Assembly: GCF_001536285.1 (NCBI RefSeq)
Contig: NZ_FAOZ01000018.1
Location: 62,001-126,000 of the forward strand
Direction of reading: 5' to 3'
Length of the DNA: 64,000 nt
From: Parafrankia irregularis
GTDB lineage: Bacteria; Actinomycetota; Actinomycetes; Frankiales; Frankiaceae
Shown here in pieces: positions 17,308-26,295 of this stretch (within the stretch, counting starts at the first letter, position 1; each line of letters starts with the position of its first letter). A program made the position numbers and the translations under genes. The notes under the pieces are model-generated. The model was not told where the DNA came from and ran no database searches. It saw only the letters and a list, made by a program, of their open reading frames with translations.

Positions 17308-17793
17308 ATGCCCGGATCGCCTTTCGGCGACCGCACCACGAACCAGGTTCCTCACCAACGAAGTCGCACACCTGTCGAGACGGCACTCCGGCGGCTCCTC
17401 GCCGCAGTCGACGAGTCCGGGTGCACGGACCAGAGCACCCTGTTGCTCGACATCACCATCGAAGGCCGCCGCTACCTGCTTACCCGCACACCCAGGAGTC
17501 CATTTCCAGAAAACGCGGAGATACTCAGCCCCCGCGAGCAGGAAATCGCGCAGATGGTAGCCAGGGGTTACACAAACAAAGAGATAGCACGCACGTTACA
17601 AATCAGCACCTGGACAGTCTCCACTCACCTGCGCAGAACATTCGCCAAGCTGTCCGTCTCGACCCGCGCCGCTATGGTGGCCCAGCTTTTCGACACGTCC
17701 CCCGCGCCGGCGCCGACCACCAGGCCCATGGGGACGGTGGTCCTCGGGTCGTCAGCCCCGGGCTTCACACCCGACAGTTTCCGGCAGCCCTGA
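17308..17793 (+). CDS. LuxR-type helix-turn-helix transcriptional regulator with a TTA codon
   Basis: The 161-aa protein starts at ATG 17308 behind GGGGGCGG. Its C-terminal part has the LuxR/NarL DNA-binding domain at about residues 73-117 (LSPREQEIAQMVARGYTNKE then IARTLQISTWTVSTHLRR). The N-terminal 70 residues match neither a receiver nor an autoinducer-binding domain I know, so the signal is unknown. It is divergent from the Glu-repeat operon and probably controls it. The gene is less GC-rich than its neighbours and has an in-frame TTA leucine codon at 17596-17598 (residue 97) inside the helix-turn-helix. TTA is rare in such genomes, suggesting acquisition or tRNA-limited control. Confidence 0.88.
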   Translation: MPGSPFGDRTTNQVPHQRSRTPVETALRRLLAAVDESGCTDQSTLLLDITIEGRRYLLTRTPRSPFPENAEILSPREQEIAQMVARGYTNKEIARTLQISTWTVSTHLRRTFAKLSVSTRAAMVAQLFDTSPAPAPTTRPMGTVVLGSSAPGFTPDSFRQP

Positions 17794-18228
17794 CGCGAGA
17801 ACACGGCCGCGCCGGCCGACACCGCTGGACGGCGTGGCAGGTACGCCCGGTCTGAGCGGACCACGTGCCGGCGAGCCCGCGGGGTGTTCTCCCCGCGGGC
17901 GGGGCACACGGGACCGCAGGCGGCGCGAAAACCGGTGGGCGCCGCGGCGCCGGCAAGGTAATGTCCCGACCCGCGAGCGAGCACGACCAGAATCACGGCG
18001 CCTGACCGGCCCGGGCTGGTCAGGTCGCTGGCGGCACGTGATCGAGCAGGTGAGAACACGGGAGAGGGTGGCCATGGCCGCGCGGATTTTGACCACTTCA
18101 GATGAGTCGTTCCGTCCTGTCCGCAAGGCCTCTGTCTGAGCCCCGCCACGACCAGCCAGCCAGCCCGGCCGGGTGGTCTCGAGTTCGCCTGGCGGGCTCA
18201 GGGAGGCCTCATCCCGAAGGTCTCCACC
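17794..18228. other. Intergenic region between luxR-type gene and rsgA
   Basis: About 435 bases on the rightward strand. The only open frame with a good ribosome binding site is the 21-codon frame at 18074, listed separately. A GC-rich partly self-complementary stretch near 17875-17945 may form a weak terminator for the regulator gene. I see no convincing promoter hexamers. Confidence 0.4.
18074..18139 (+). CDS. Possible 21-aa leader peptide upstream of rsgA
   Basis: An ATG at 18074 follows GGAGAGGGTGG at good spacing and opens a 21-codon frame (product begins MAARILTTSDESF, ends VRKASV) closed by TGA, about 90 bases before the rsgA start. The ribosome binding site is better than that of rsgA itself. 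I do not recognise the peptide. It may be a regulatory leader, a tiny protein, or chance. Confidence 0.3.
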   Translation: MAARILTTSDESFRPVRKASV

Positions 18229-19509
18229 TTGTCTTCTCGTATTCCGTCATCCTCGCAGAATCCGCCGTTTCCCCGGGATCCCTCCCTACCGCCAACCCTC
18301 GCCCCCCGGTCACCCTCCTCCGTCGGCCTCCCGGCGGGCTCGCCAACCGCGGGCCCACCACCCGCAGCCCCGGGCACGCCGCGACCTCTCCTGAGCCGCT
18401 ACGGCTGGACCGAGGAGGACGAAACCGCGTTCGCGGCCCGTCGCCAGGCGGGTCAGTCACCGGCCCGGGTCGTCCGGCGCGACCGGAGCAGATGCAGCCT
18501 GATCAGTGAGCACGGGCCGTGCGAGGCCGAGATCGGCCGGGACGTCGCGGTCGATCCGCTCCTGTCCGCGTGCACCGGCGACTGGGTTGCCCTGGGCGCA
18601 CCCGACCCGCGGCGACCGGCGACGAATGACCCGGCCAGCACCACAGTGATCCTCGAGGTACTTCCCCGACACAGCGTGCTGGTCCGCGCCACCGTCAGCG
18701 GGCGCTCCACCGGCCAGGCTCTCGCCGCGAACATCGATCTGGTGCTGGTCGTCGCGGCGCTCACCGAGCCACCACGAATGGCCCGGCTGGAACGGCTGCT
18801 CGCACTGGCCTGGGAGAGTGGTGCCAGACCACTGATCGTCCTGACGAAGGCCGACCTGGCTGCCGCCGGAACGGCCGCCCACGCGGCATGGCTGCCTGCT
18901 GCGGCGGCAGCAGCACCCGGCGTCGACGTCCTCACCGTGAGCGCCACGGCCGGACTCGGCATGGACGAACTGCGCGGCGAGCTGGCCGGGCCCGGCCCAG
19001 CCGGTCGCTCCGCCGTGCTCGTCGGACCTTCCGGCGTGGGGAAGTCCACCCTCGTCAACGCCCTCGTCGGCACGGACCTGCTCGCCGTCGGGCCCGTACG
19101 GGCCAGTGACCGGAAGGGCCGGCACACCACCGTCCGCCGGGAGCTGATCGCCCTGCCCGCCGGCGGAGTGCTGATCGATACTCCCGGCATCCGCGGTGTC
19201 GGGCTCTGGGGGGCCGGTGATGGCATCGACTCGACCTTCGCCGAGATCACCGAGCTTGCGTCCGGCTGCCGGTTCACCGACTGCGAGCACAGCTCCGAAC
19301 CCGGATGCGCGGTGCTCGCCGCGGTCGAAGACGGCTCCCTGCCCAGTCGAAGGCTGGCGAGCTACCGAAAGCTCCAGCGGGAAAGCACCTGGATCCAGGC
19401 CCGTCACGACGCCCGGCTCGCCGCCGAGGAACGGGCGCGGTGGAAGAGCACCCACAAGGAGATGCGTCGGCTGTACGCCGACCGTGAACGTCAGGGCCGG
19501 TATCGATGA
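18229..19509 (+). CDS. rsgA: Ribosome small-subunit-dependent GTPase RsgA
   Basis: RsgA is a circularly permuted GTPase that acts in late 30S maturation. The permuted motif order is visible: G4 (VLTKAD) near residue 205, the SA loop (TVSATAGLG), then G1 (GPSGVGKSTL) near 265, the G2 region (RKGRHTTVRREL) and G3 (DTPG). The C-terminal zinc site CRFTDCEHSSEPGC follows. An N-terminal OB-like part precedes the GTPase. The TTG at 18229, with GAAGG 8 bases before it, gives 426 aa including about 55 Pro/Ser-rich residues not expected in the family. The true start may be further downstream, near LSRYGWTEEDE. It converges on prcA. Confidence 0.93.
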   Translation: MSSRIPSSSQNPPFPRDPSLPPTLAPRSPSSVGLPAGSPTAGPPPAAPGTPRPLLSRYGWTEEDETAFAARRQAGQSPARVVRRDRSRCSLISEHGPCEAEIGRDVAVDPLLSACTGDWVALGAPDPRRPATNDPASTTVILEVLPRHSVLVRATVSGRSTGQALAANIDLVLVVAALTEPPRMARLERLLALAWESGARPLIVLTKADLAAAGTAAHAAWLPAAAAAAPGVDVLTVSATAGLGMDELRGELAGPGPAGRSAVLVGPSGVGKSTLVNALVGTDLLAVGPVRASDRKGRHTTVRRELIALPAGGVLIDTPGIRGVGLWGAGDGIDSTFAEITELASGCRFTDCEHSSEPGCAVLAAVEDGSLPSRRLASYRKLQRESTWIQARHDARLAAEERARWKSTHKEMRRLYADRERQGRYR

Positions 19510-19563
19510 GCCGGACCTGACGGTGCAGCAGCCGAGCCCCCGGGGCGGCAGGGCTGGCTGAGC

Positions 19564-19603
19564 CACCGCGCCGTCCCGGGGCTGGCCCCGGGACGGCGCG
19601 GTG
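19564..19603. terminator. Bidirectional hairpin terminator between rsgA and prcA
   Basis: Perfect 18-bp arms (CACCGCGCCGTCCCGGGG and its complement) with a CTGG loop lie between two convergent genes, 55 bases after the rsgA stop and 16 bases before the prcA stop. No T-run follows, as is usual in GC-rich actinobacteria. Confidence 0.85.
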
Positions 19604-19618
19604 AGACAACCGCCCGTG

Positions 19619-20347
19619 TCAGGACGAGGAGGGTGCGGACTCCGCCAGGAGGCTTTCGAGCTGGCTGCCGGCGATCCGCTTGAACAGTCGCCGGCTGCGG
19701 GTGCGGTCGAGCATCGCGACCTCGAGGTTGGCGGCCGTCAGGGTGCGCTCGCCGTTCTGTGCCGTTCCCGGAGGGGCACCGGCAGTCAGCGCGGACACGG
19801 CGACCCTCAGCGCAGTGGCGAGCGGCTGGCCCTCGGTGTGGTGCTCGCGCAGCGAGGTCATCACCTGCTCGGACTGCCCACCGATCGCGATGAAGCCACG
19901 CTCGTCCGCGATCGAGCCGTCGTAGGTCAGCCGGTAGATCTGGTCCGCCGCGGCGGTCTCCCCCACCTCGGCGACGACGATCTCGACCTCGTAGGGCTTG
20001 ATGCTCTCGGTGAAGATCGCGCCCAGCGTCTGCGCGTAGGCGTTCGCGAGTGCCCGGCTGGTGACGTCGCGGCGGTCGTACATGTAGCCCCGCGTGTCCA
20101 TGATCCGGATACCCGCGGTGCGGAGGTTCTCGAACTCGTTGTACTTGCCGACCGCGGCGAAACCGATGCGGTCGTAGATCTCGCTGATCTTGTGCAGGGT
20201 CGAGGACGGGTTCTCCGCGACGAAGAGGATCCCGTCCACATAGGTCAGGACGACCACGCTCCGGCCGCGGGCGATGCCCTTGCGCGCGTACTCGGACTTG
20301 TCCCGGACCTGCTGTTCGGGACTCGCGTAACCGAACGGCATGGTCAC
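19619..20347 (-). CDS. prcA: 20S proteasome alpha subunit PrcA
   Basis: PrcA forms the outer gating rings of the bacterial 20S proteasome. The GTG start at 20347 ([13 protein letters not shown]) follows AGGAGG by five bases and lies one base after the prcB stop, so translation is coupled. The 242-aa product has the alpha-subunit N-terminal H0 segment ([26 protein letters not shown]), which binds the ATPase ring, and the usual core ([40 protein letters not shown]). It lacks the catalytic Thr, as expected. The C-terminal Ser-rich tail is short. It pairs with PrcB and with the ARC/Mpa ATPase encoded to the right. Confidence 0.97.
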   Translation of the reverse strand: MTMPFGYASPEQQVRDKSEYARKGIARGRSVVVLTYVDGILFVAENPSSTLHKISEIYDRIGFAAVGKYNEFENLRTAGIRIMDTRGYMYDRRDVTSRALANAYAQTLGAIFTESIKPYEVEIVVAEVGETAAADQIYRLTYDGSIADERGFIAIGGQSEQVMTSLREHHTEGQPLATALRVAVSALTAGAPPGTAQNGERTLTAANLEVAMLDRTRSRRLFKRIAGSQLESLLAESAPSSS

Positions 20348-20348
20348 G

Positions 20349-21170
20349 TCAGCCTCCTGGGTTCTGCGCGCGGGCGTCGATGAGCGACTCGACCACCGGG
20401 CCGACCTCGTCATCGGTGAGGCGGCGGTAGCCGTCGGCGGTCACCGAGGCGACGATCGGGTACAGCTTGCGGATCAGGTCGGGCCCACCGGTCGCCGAGT
20501 CGTCGTCGGCGGCGTCGTAGAGAGCCTCGATGCTGATGCGGACCGCGTCGTCGGCGCTGAGGTCCGGGCGGAAGCGCTTCTTGAGCGAGCCGCGGGCGAA
20601 GACCGAACCCGACCCGATCGACTCGTAGGTGCGCTCCTCGGACTTCGCCGCGGCGACGTCGTAGGAGAAGATCCGCCCCTGGCCGGTCTCGGTGTCGAAG
20701 CCGGCGAACAGCGGGATGACCGCGAGGCCCTGCATCGCCATGGGAAGGTTGCCCTTGACCATGAACGCGAGCCGGTTCGCCTTCGCGTCCAGGCTCAGCG
20801 TGGAGCCCTCGATCTTCTCGTAGTGCTCCAGCTCCACCTGGAACAGGCGGATCAGCTCGGCGCCCACGCCGGCGGTGCCGGCATACCCCACGCAGGAGAA
20901 CTCGTCCGCGTGGTGAACCTTCTCGACATCCCGCTGGGCGATCATGTGCCCCTGTGTGGCACGGCGGTCGCCGGCCATGATCACACCACCGGGAAAGGTC
21001 ACGGCCACGATGGTGGTGCCGTGAGCCGCGTCGGTCACCGGAGCGGGCAACGGGCCGCGGGCGCCCGGAAGCAGTTCCGGCGCCGCAACGGACAGGAAAT
21101 CGGTGAACGACGACGTTCCCGGCGTCATGAACACAGCCGGTAGACGCCCGACTCCCGATGGATCAGGCAC
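20349..21170 (-). CDS. prcB: 20S proteasome beta subunit PrcB with propeptide
   Basis: PrcB holds the proteolytic site. The mature N-terminal Thr is in [24 protein letters not shown], cleaved autocatalytically. Starting at the GTG at 21170, behind AAGGGGG five bases away, gives a 273-aa precursor with a 51-residue propeptide; starting at the ATG at 21128 would leave 37. The longer form has the better ribosome binding site and a length like other actinobacterial propeptides. The beta-subunit core includes the Lys33 region (GDRRAT...[16 protein letters not shown]) and the [15 protein letters not shown] loop. The stop is one base before the prcA start. pup lies 368 bases upstream. Confidence 0.97.
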   Translation of the reverse strand: MPDPSGVGRLPAVFMTPGTSSFTDFLSVAAPELLPGARGPLPAPVTDAAHGTTIVAVTFPGGVIMAGDRRATQGHMIAQRDVEKVHHADEFSCVGYAGTAGVGAELIRLFQVELEHYEKIEGSTLSLDAKANRLAFMVKGNLPMAMQGLAVIPLFAGFDTETGQGRIFSYDVAAAKSEERTYESIGSGSVFARGSLKKRFRPDLSADDAVRISIEALYDAADDDSATGGPDLIRKLYPIVASVTADGYRRLTDDEVGPVVESLIDARAQNPGG

Positions 21171-21538
21171 GCATCCCCCTTCAGATAGTCGATCATTCCC
21201 CCCGGCAGCGTCGGATGGCCCCCTGGCCCAGCCCGCCGCCGGTGACGCACAACATGCCACGTGAGGTCGCGTGACGGGCGGCCGCAGTGGCAGTGGCCCC
21301 GCTCCGTCCCACCAGGGCCACACCGCGACCGGGCACTCGACCCGGCCCGATCCGACCCTCCATCGGGACCAACCGGACAGTGGGCCAACGCAGGGCGGGA
21401 GCAGCACCAGGGCAGGAGCAGCACCGGCCAGAGCAACTCAGGTCAGAGCAGCTCAGGTCAGAGCGCCGCAGCCCTCCGCGGGCCGGTCAGCCGGGCACGG
21501 CGAGTGCCCGACCTGACCGCCCGCGGGGACGACAGACC
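21171..21538. other. pup-prcB intergenic region with short repeats
   Basis: About 370 bases between pup and prcB on the same strand, longer than in compact pup-prcBA operons. On the plus strand it contains a short tandem repeat, GAGCARCTCAGGTCA twice and a partial third, near 21430-21465. I see no gene and no convincing promoter, but an internal promoter for prcBA could be here. Confidence 0.4.
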
Positions 21539-21757
21539 CTACTGGCCGCCCTTCTGGACGTATCCCTTCACGAACTCCTCGGCGTTCTCCTCAAGAACGT
21601 CGTCGATTTCGTCGAGCAGGGAGTCGACGTCCTCGGAGAGCTTCTCGTGCCTTTCCTTGAGGTCCGAGGCAGCGGATTCCTCGACCTGGGCCTCGCCACT
21701 CTCGTCGGTGCGGCGGCTGGTGTGCTGCTGCCCGCCACCGCTGTCCCTCTGGGCCAT
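21539..21757 (-). CDS. pup: Prokaryotic ubiquitin-like protein Pup (GGQ form)
   Basis: Pup is the small disordered protein tag attached to proteasome substrates. This 72-aa product has the typical Gln/Arg-rich N-terminus, an acidic helix-forming segment (SDLKERHEKLSEDVDSLLDE, about residues 31-50) that binds the ATPase coiled coil, and ends in KGYVQKGGQ. The terminal Gln means Dop must deamidate it to Glu before PafA can use it. Start is ATG 21757 behind AAGGAGG; stop is TAG. dop lies 221 bases upstream and prcB downstream, all on the same strand. Confidence 0.98.
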   Translation of the reverse strand: MAQRDSGGGQQHTSRRTDESGEAQVEESAASDLKERHEKLSEDVDSLLDEIDDVLEENAEEFVKGYVQKGGQ

Positions 21758-21978
21758 GGGAGCCTCCTTCGATCGCCTGGGGCGACACTATCCCGCTCCA
21801 CCGACAACTTCCGATGGACCGGTGCGTGCTCCACTCCATCACGAACCTGCGACGACGTCGCCTCGTCCGCCGAGGGCGCAAAAACTCCGACCACCCATGG
21901 CACCGTCCGCCATCCCCGGATGAACCGCCGCCTCGCGGTGCGGGCCTGCGGAGACACGCCCACCAGAACGATTGGGTG

Positions 21979-23499
21979 TCAGTTCCCCGACAGAGCGTCC
22001 ACCAGGTCGGAAGCGGTACGGCAACGGTCGAGCAACGCGCCCACATGGGCCTTGGTGCCGCGCAGCGGTTCCAGGGTCGGCACACGCTGCAGCGATTCCC
22101 GGCCGATGTCGAAGATGACCGAATCCCAGGACGCGGCAGCCACCTGCTGCGGGTACTGCGCCAGGCAGCGGCCGCGGAAGAACGCCCTGGTGTCCTCGGG
22201 AGGCTCCGTCATCGCGCTGGTGACCTCATCCTCGCCGAGCAGCAGGTTGAAGCGCCCACGCTCCACCAGGCGGTTGTAGAGGCCCTTCTCCGGCCGGACG
22301 TCGTGGTACTGCAGGTCGACGAGCTGCAGCCGGGGCGAGTCCCAGCCGAGCGTGTCGCGCGAGCGGTAGCCCTCCAGGATCGACAGCTTCGCCACCCAGT
22401 CCAGCTCCCGTGAGCAGGACATCGGGTCGACCTCCAGGCGAGCGAGCACCGACTCCCAGCGCGAGAGCACATCGGCCGTCTGGGCGTCGACGTCCGCCCC
22501 CTGCCGGTCCTCGACGAACTTGCGGGCCTGCTCGAAGTACTCCATCTGCAGCTGGACCGCGGTCATCCGCCGCCCGTCGCGCAGCGTCAGCAGGTGCCGC
22601 AGCGACGGGTCGTGGGAGATGGCCCGCAGGGTCGCGACCGGCGCGTCCACCGACAGGTCGACCTCCAGCCAGCCCTCCTCGATCATGGCGAGCACCAGCG
22701 AGGTCGTACCCACCTTGAGGTAGGTGGAGATCTCGCTCATGTTGGCGTCACCGATGATCACATGCAGGCGCCGGTACTTCTCGGGGTCGGCGTGCGGCTC
22801 GTCGCGCGTGTTGATGATGGGGCGCTTGAGCGTGGTCTCCAGGCCGACCTCGACCTCGAAGAAGTCCGCGCGCTGGCTGATCTGGAAGCCCGCCTCGCGC
22901 CCGTCCGCGCCGATCCCCACCCGGCCCGCGCCACAGACGACCTGCCGGGAGACGAAGAACGGGGTCAGATGCCGCACGATCTCACCGAAGGGGGTGGACC
23001 GGGCCATCAGGTAGTTCTCGTGGCAGCCGTACGAGACACCCTTGTTGTCGGTGTTGTTCTTGTACAGGTGGACCGGCATCGTGCCGGGAACCGCGAGGGC
23101 ACGGCGGGCCGCCTCGGCCATCACCCGCTCGCCGGCCTTGTCCCACAGGACGATGTCGCGTGGGTTCGTCACCTCGGGCGTCGAGAACTCCGGGTGGGCG
23201 TGGTCGACGTACAGCCGGGCGCCGTTCGTCAGGATGACGTTCGCCAACCCGAGGTCATCCTCGTTCGCGGGTGCGCTCGGATCGACCGCGGGCTCCCTGG
23301 GCAGCTCGAAGCCGCGGGCGTCGCGCAGCGGGGACTCCTCCTCGAAGTCCCACCTGGCACGACTGCCCCCGGTCGCGGCTCTGTTGGCGTACGAGTTCAC
23401 CACCAACGACGAGGCCAGCATCTGGTTTGTGTTGGGTTGACCGGGCACGGACACGCCGTATTCGGTCTCGATCCCCATGATCCGGCGCACGCTCACCAT
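21979..23499 (-). CDS. dop: Pup deamidase/depupylase Dop
   Basis: Dop converts the C-terminal Gln of Pup to Glu and also removes Pup from substrates. From ATG 23499 ([17 protein letters not shown]) the protein is 506 aa, close to the mycobacterial length. It shares the carboxylate-amine ligase fold of Paf[29 protein letters not shown] with the catalytic Asp, [41 protein letters not shown] and GDANMSE. The Dop-specific loop after the first strand, rich in Asn/Ser/Asp ([19 protein letters not shown]), is visible and separates it from PafA. The upstream frame to 23874 is not coding. It precedes pup by 221 bases. Confidence 0.97.
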   Translation of the reverse strand: MVSVRRIMGIETEYGVSVPGQPNTNQMLASSLVVNSYANRAATGGSRARWDFEEESPLRDARGFELPREPAVDPSAPANEDDLGLANVILTNGARLYVDHAHPEFSTPEVTNPRDIVLWDKAGERVMAEAARRALAVPGTMPVHLYKNNTDNKGVSYGCHENYLMARSTPFGEIVRHLTPFFVSRQVVCGAGRVGIGADGREAGFQISQRADFFEVEVGLETTLKRPIINTRDEPHADPEKYRRLHVIIGDANMSEISTYLKVGTTSLVLAMIEEGWLEVDLSVDAPVATLRAISHDPSLRHLLTLRDGRRMTAVQLQMEYFEQARKFVEDRQGADVDAQTADVLSRWESVLARLEVDPMSCSRELDWVAKLSILEGYRSRDTLGWDSPRLQLVDLQYHDVRPEKGLYNRLVERGRFNLLLGEDEVTSAMTEPPEDTRAFFRGRCLAQYPQQVAAASWDSVIFDIGRESLQRVPTLEPLRGTKAHVGALLDRCRTASDLVDALSGN

Positions 23500-24369
23500 G
23501 CAAGCGTAGGTGCTGAGGAGCCACCTGGGCGGCCGGACGGCGCCCTTGGTCGTTCCGAACCGTCCGCCCGGAAGGTCCCCGGCCACGGAAATGTGGTCTT
23601 TGCGGGTTCCGGAACGAAGAACAGCAGCATGAATTTTCATGATCGTTTCCGGTTGCGGTCGCACGTCAACACCGTTGACTATCTTGAATTCGCGAGGGCG
23701 CCGGACCCGACAGACCGTCACAGCGGGACAACAAGCGCTCGTCACGGCACAGACGCCGGCCGCACGAATCGTCAGCCGGCTCCGGGAGCATGTAGGCAGA
23801 GCCCCGAGCTTCGGGCCGCCATTGCCGCCACCACCCCCGAGCAAGGGTCGCCAGGCCGCTGCGCTGGCCTCCACGGATGCAGGGAGAACCGGCCCGGGTC
23901 GCCTGCCGAGAGCAAGACCTGAGGATTCTGGTCACTGGGATGACCGCGATCCTCAGATCTTCCGAACCGCGACGTCGGACTACCGTTGCCGCCGAGCAAG
24001 ACCTGAGGATCGGGGTCGTCAGAACGACCAGGATCCTCAGATCTTCCGGAGCGCGGCTACGAGCGGGGGCGTCCGCTCTTCCGAGCCGACCGACCCGCGA
24101 CTCACGCCAGATCTTCGGGTCAGAAGTGAGGATCTTGGCTGCTGCAGCAACCGAAATCCGCGCTTCTTGCGGACCATCAAGCGACTCGATGCCCCGCTTG
24201 CCCCATTGGCGCGAACTGCTGGTGTGGCGGCACGGGATGTCCAGTGCGCCGCCACGCAGGCGGGTTGCACCAAAGCGGCGGCGGCCGCCTCGCCTTGCGA
24301 GACGGCCGCCGCGCGTGCCCTACCGGTGCGGACCCGCCACCGGCCCCCGCACCCACCTGCTCATCCGAC
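23500..24369. other. 870-bp dop-arc intergenic region with inverted repeats
   Basis: No credible gene is seen here. Next to dop is an inverted repeat GTCAAC/GTTGAC (23665-23679) overlapping TTGACG on the minus strand, plus CATGAA/TTCATG at 23629-23642; these could belong to a dop promoter or operator, but the -10 match is weak. The middle (23911-24050) holds the two tandem hairpins listed separately, and a degraded third unit may lie near 24105-24135. Confidence 0.5.
23911..24050. repeat. Two tandem hairpin elements with covarying inner stems
   Basis: Two copies, 84 bases apart, start AGCAAGACCTGAGGAT (23911 and 23995) and end AGATCTTCCG. In copy 1, CTGAGGAT (23919-23926) pairs with ATCCTCAG (23949-23956) around an inner stem GGTCA/TGACC with a 6-base loop. 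In copy 2, CTGAGGAT (24003-24010) pairs with ATCCTCAG (24033-24040) around GGTCGT/ACGACC with a 4-base loop. The fifth inner pair changes from A-T to G-C, a compensatory change, and both keep 3x3 internal loops. Either strand can fold. They may be a mobile intergenic repeat, RNA-processing sites or a structured RNA. Confidence 0.7.
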
Positions 24370-26175
24370 CTACAGGTACTGGCCGGTGTTCGCCACGGTG
24401 TCGATGGAGCGCCCGGCCTCGGTGCCCTTCGTCCCGGTGACGAGCGTGCGGATGTAGACGATCCGCTCGCCCTTCTTGCCGGAGATCCGGGCCCAGTCGT
24501 CCGGGTTCGTGGTGTTGGGCAGGTCCTCGTTCTCCTTGAACTCGTCCAGGCACGCCGACAGCAGGTGCTGCATGCGCAGGCCCCGGACGTTGCTCTCGAT
24601 GAGGTCCTTCACCGCCATCTTCTTCGCCCGAGCGACGATGTTCTCGATCATGGCACCCGAGTTGAAGTCCTTGAAGTACAGGACCTCCTTGTCACCGTTG
24701 GCGTAGGTGACCTCGAGGAACCGGTTCTCCTCGCTCTCGGCGTACATCCGCTCGACGACCCGCTGGATCATGCCCTGGCAGGTCGCCTCGCGATTGCCTC
24801 CGTGCTCGGCGAGATCGTCGGCGTGCAGCGGGAGCTCGGGCAGGACGTACTTGGCGAAGATGTCCTTGGCCGCCTCGGCGTCGGGGCGCTCCACCTTGAT
24901 CTTCACGTCCAGCCGGCCCGGCCGCAGGATCGCCGGGTCGATCATGTCCTCCCGGTTGGACGCGCCGATCACGATCACGTTCTCCAGCTGCTCGACGCCG
25001 TCGATCTCGCTGAGCAGCTGCGGAACGATCGTGTTCTCCACGTCCGAGGAGACACCCGAGCCACGGGTCCGGAAGATCGAGTCCATCTCGTCGAAGAACA
25101 CGATCACCGGCATGCCCTCGGACGCCTTCTCACGCGCCCGCTGGAACACCAGCCGGATCTGCCGCTCGGTCTCACCGACGTACTTGTTGAGCAGCTCCGG
25201 ACCCTTGATGTTGAGGAAGAAGGCCCGGCCGGAACCCTGGCCTGTCTGTGCCTCGACCTTCTTGGCCAGGGAGTTCGCCACCGCCTTGGCGATCAGCGTC
25301 TTGCCGCAGCCGGGCGGGCCGTAGAGCAGCACACCCTTCGGCGGCTTGAGCTGATGCTCCAGGAACAGGTCCTTGTAGAGGAACGGCAGCTCGACGGCGT
25401 CGCGGATCGACTCGATCTGACCCTTGAGCCCACCGATCTGCTCGTACCCGATGTCGGGCACCTCTTCCAGGACGAGCTCCTCGACCTCGGACTTCGGGAT
25501 CCGCTCGAAGGCGAATCCCGACCGGGGCTCGATGAGGAGCGAGTCGCCCGCTCGGATCGGCCCGTCCAGGAGGGGCTGGGCCAGCATGACGACCCGTTCC
25601 TCGTCGGTATGGCCGATCACCAGAGCCCGGTCACCGCTCTCGAGGACCTCCTTGAGCAGGACGATCTCGCCCTGCCGCTCGAACGCGCGGATCTCCACGA
25701 CGTTGAGCGCCTCGTTGAGCATGACCTCCTGACCGGGCTGCAGGAGTTTCACGTCGACGTTCGGCGACACCGTCACGCGGAGCTTTCGGCCCTGCGTGAA
25801 CACGTCGACCGTGCCGTCGTCGTATCCATGGACGAAGACGCCGTACCCGCTCGGCGGTTGCGCGAGCCGGTCGACCTCCTCCTTCAGCGAGATGATCTGG
25901 TCACGTGCCTCCCGAAGGGTCGCGACAAGCCTGTCGTTCTGCCCGGTGGCGGTCTGTAGCTCCGCCTGTATCTGGGCAAGCCGCTCCTCCAGGACACGTA
26001 CCTGTCGAGGCGATTCAGACAGCCTTCGCCGCAGCATGGCCACTTCTTCCTCCAGGAAGGTGACCTGAGTCGTGAGTTCGTGTACTTCCTTCTCGGACAC
26101 CGACCGTTGCGAATCGGCGTCACCAGGACGACCCGTGCTCCCACCGGAGCCAGAGCCCGAACGGGGACCGGACAC
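24370..26175 (-). CDS. arc: Proteasome-associated AAA ATPase ARC/Mpa
   Basis: This hexameric unfoldase recognises pupylated proteins and feeds them to the 20S core. The 601-aa product starts at GTG 26175 behind GGAGG. It has a disordered Gly/Ser N-terminus, a coiled coil (about residues 30-95, [20 protein letters not shown] onward) that binds Pup, tandem OB domains (about 95-240), then one AAA module. Walker A is GPPGCGKT, Walker [10 protein letters not shown], and the second-region Arg residues lie in [11 protein letters not shown]. It ends in GQYL, the penultimate-Tyr motif that docks into PrcA pockets. A divergent ferredoxin gene lies 120 bases away. A long 870-base gap separates it from dop. 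Confidence 0.97.
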   Translation of the reverse strand: MSGPRSGSGSGGSTGRPGDADSQRSVSEKEVHELTTQVTFLEEEVAMLRRRLSESPRQVRVLEERLAQIQAELQTATGQNDRLVATLREARDQIISLKEEVDRLAQPPSGYGVFVHGYDDGTVDVFTQGRKLRVTVSPNVDVKLLQPGQEVMLNEALNVVEIRAFERQGEIVLLKEVLESGDRALVIGHTDEERVVMLAQPLLDGPIRAGDSLLIEPRSGFAFERIPKSEVEELVLEEVPDIGYEQIGGLKGQIESIRDAVELPFLYKDLFLEHQLKPPKGVLLYGPPGCGKTLIAKAVANSLAKKVEAQTGQGSGRAFFLNIKGPELLNKYVGETERQIRLVFQRAREKASEGMPVIVFFDEMDSIFRTRGSGVSSDVENTIVPQLLSEIDGVEQLENVIVIGASNREDMIDPAILRPGRLDVKIKVERPDAEAAKDIFAKYVLPELPLHADDLAEHGGNREATCQGMIQRVVERMYAESEENRFLEVTYANGDKEVLYFKDFNSGAMIENIVARAKKMAVKDLIESNVRGLRMQHLLSACLDEFKENEDLPNTTNPDDWARISGKKGERIVYIRTLVTGTKGTEAGRSIDTVANTGQYL

Positions 26176-26295
26176 CGCGCCTCCACCTCCCCCGTGCCGA
26201 CCGGGACGCAACCAACACTACCGTTGTCACAGCCGCTGGCAGGCCTGTCGCACGAGTACGACGCGGCTTTGCCGTAAACAGCGGGTTACGGTGCC

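Noticed and set aside
23666-23935. Short minus-strand frames between arc and dop as possible genes
   Set aside because: They cross the hairpin repeats, lack start signals and have shadow-like Arg/Cys/Trp composition.
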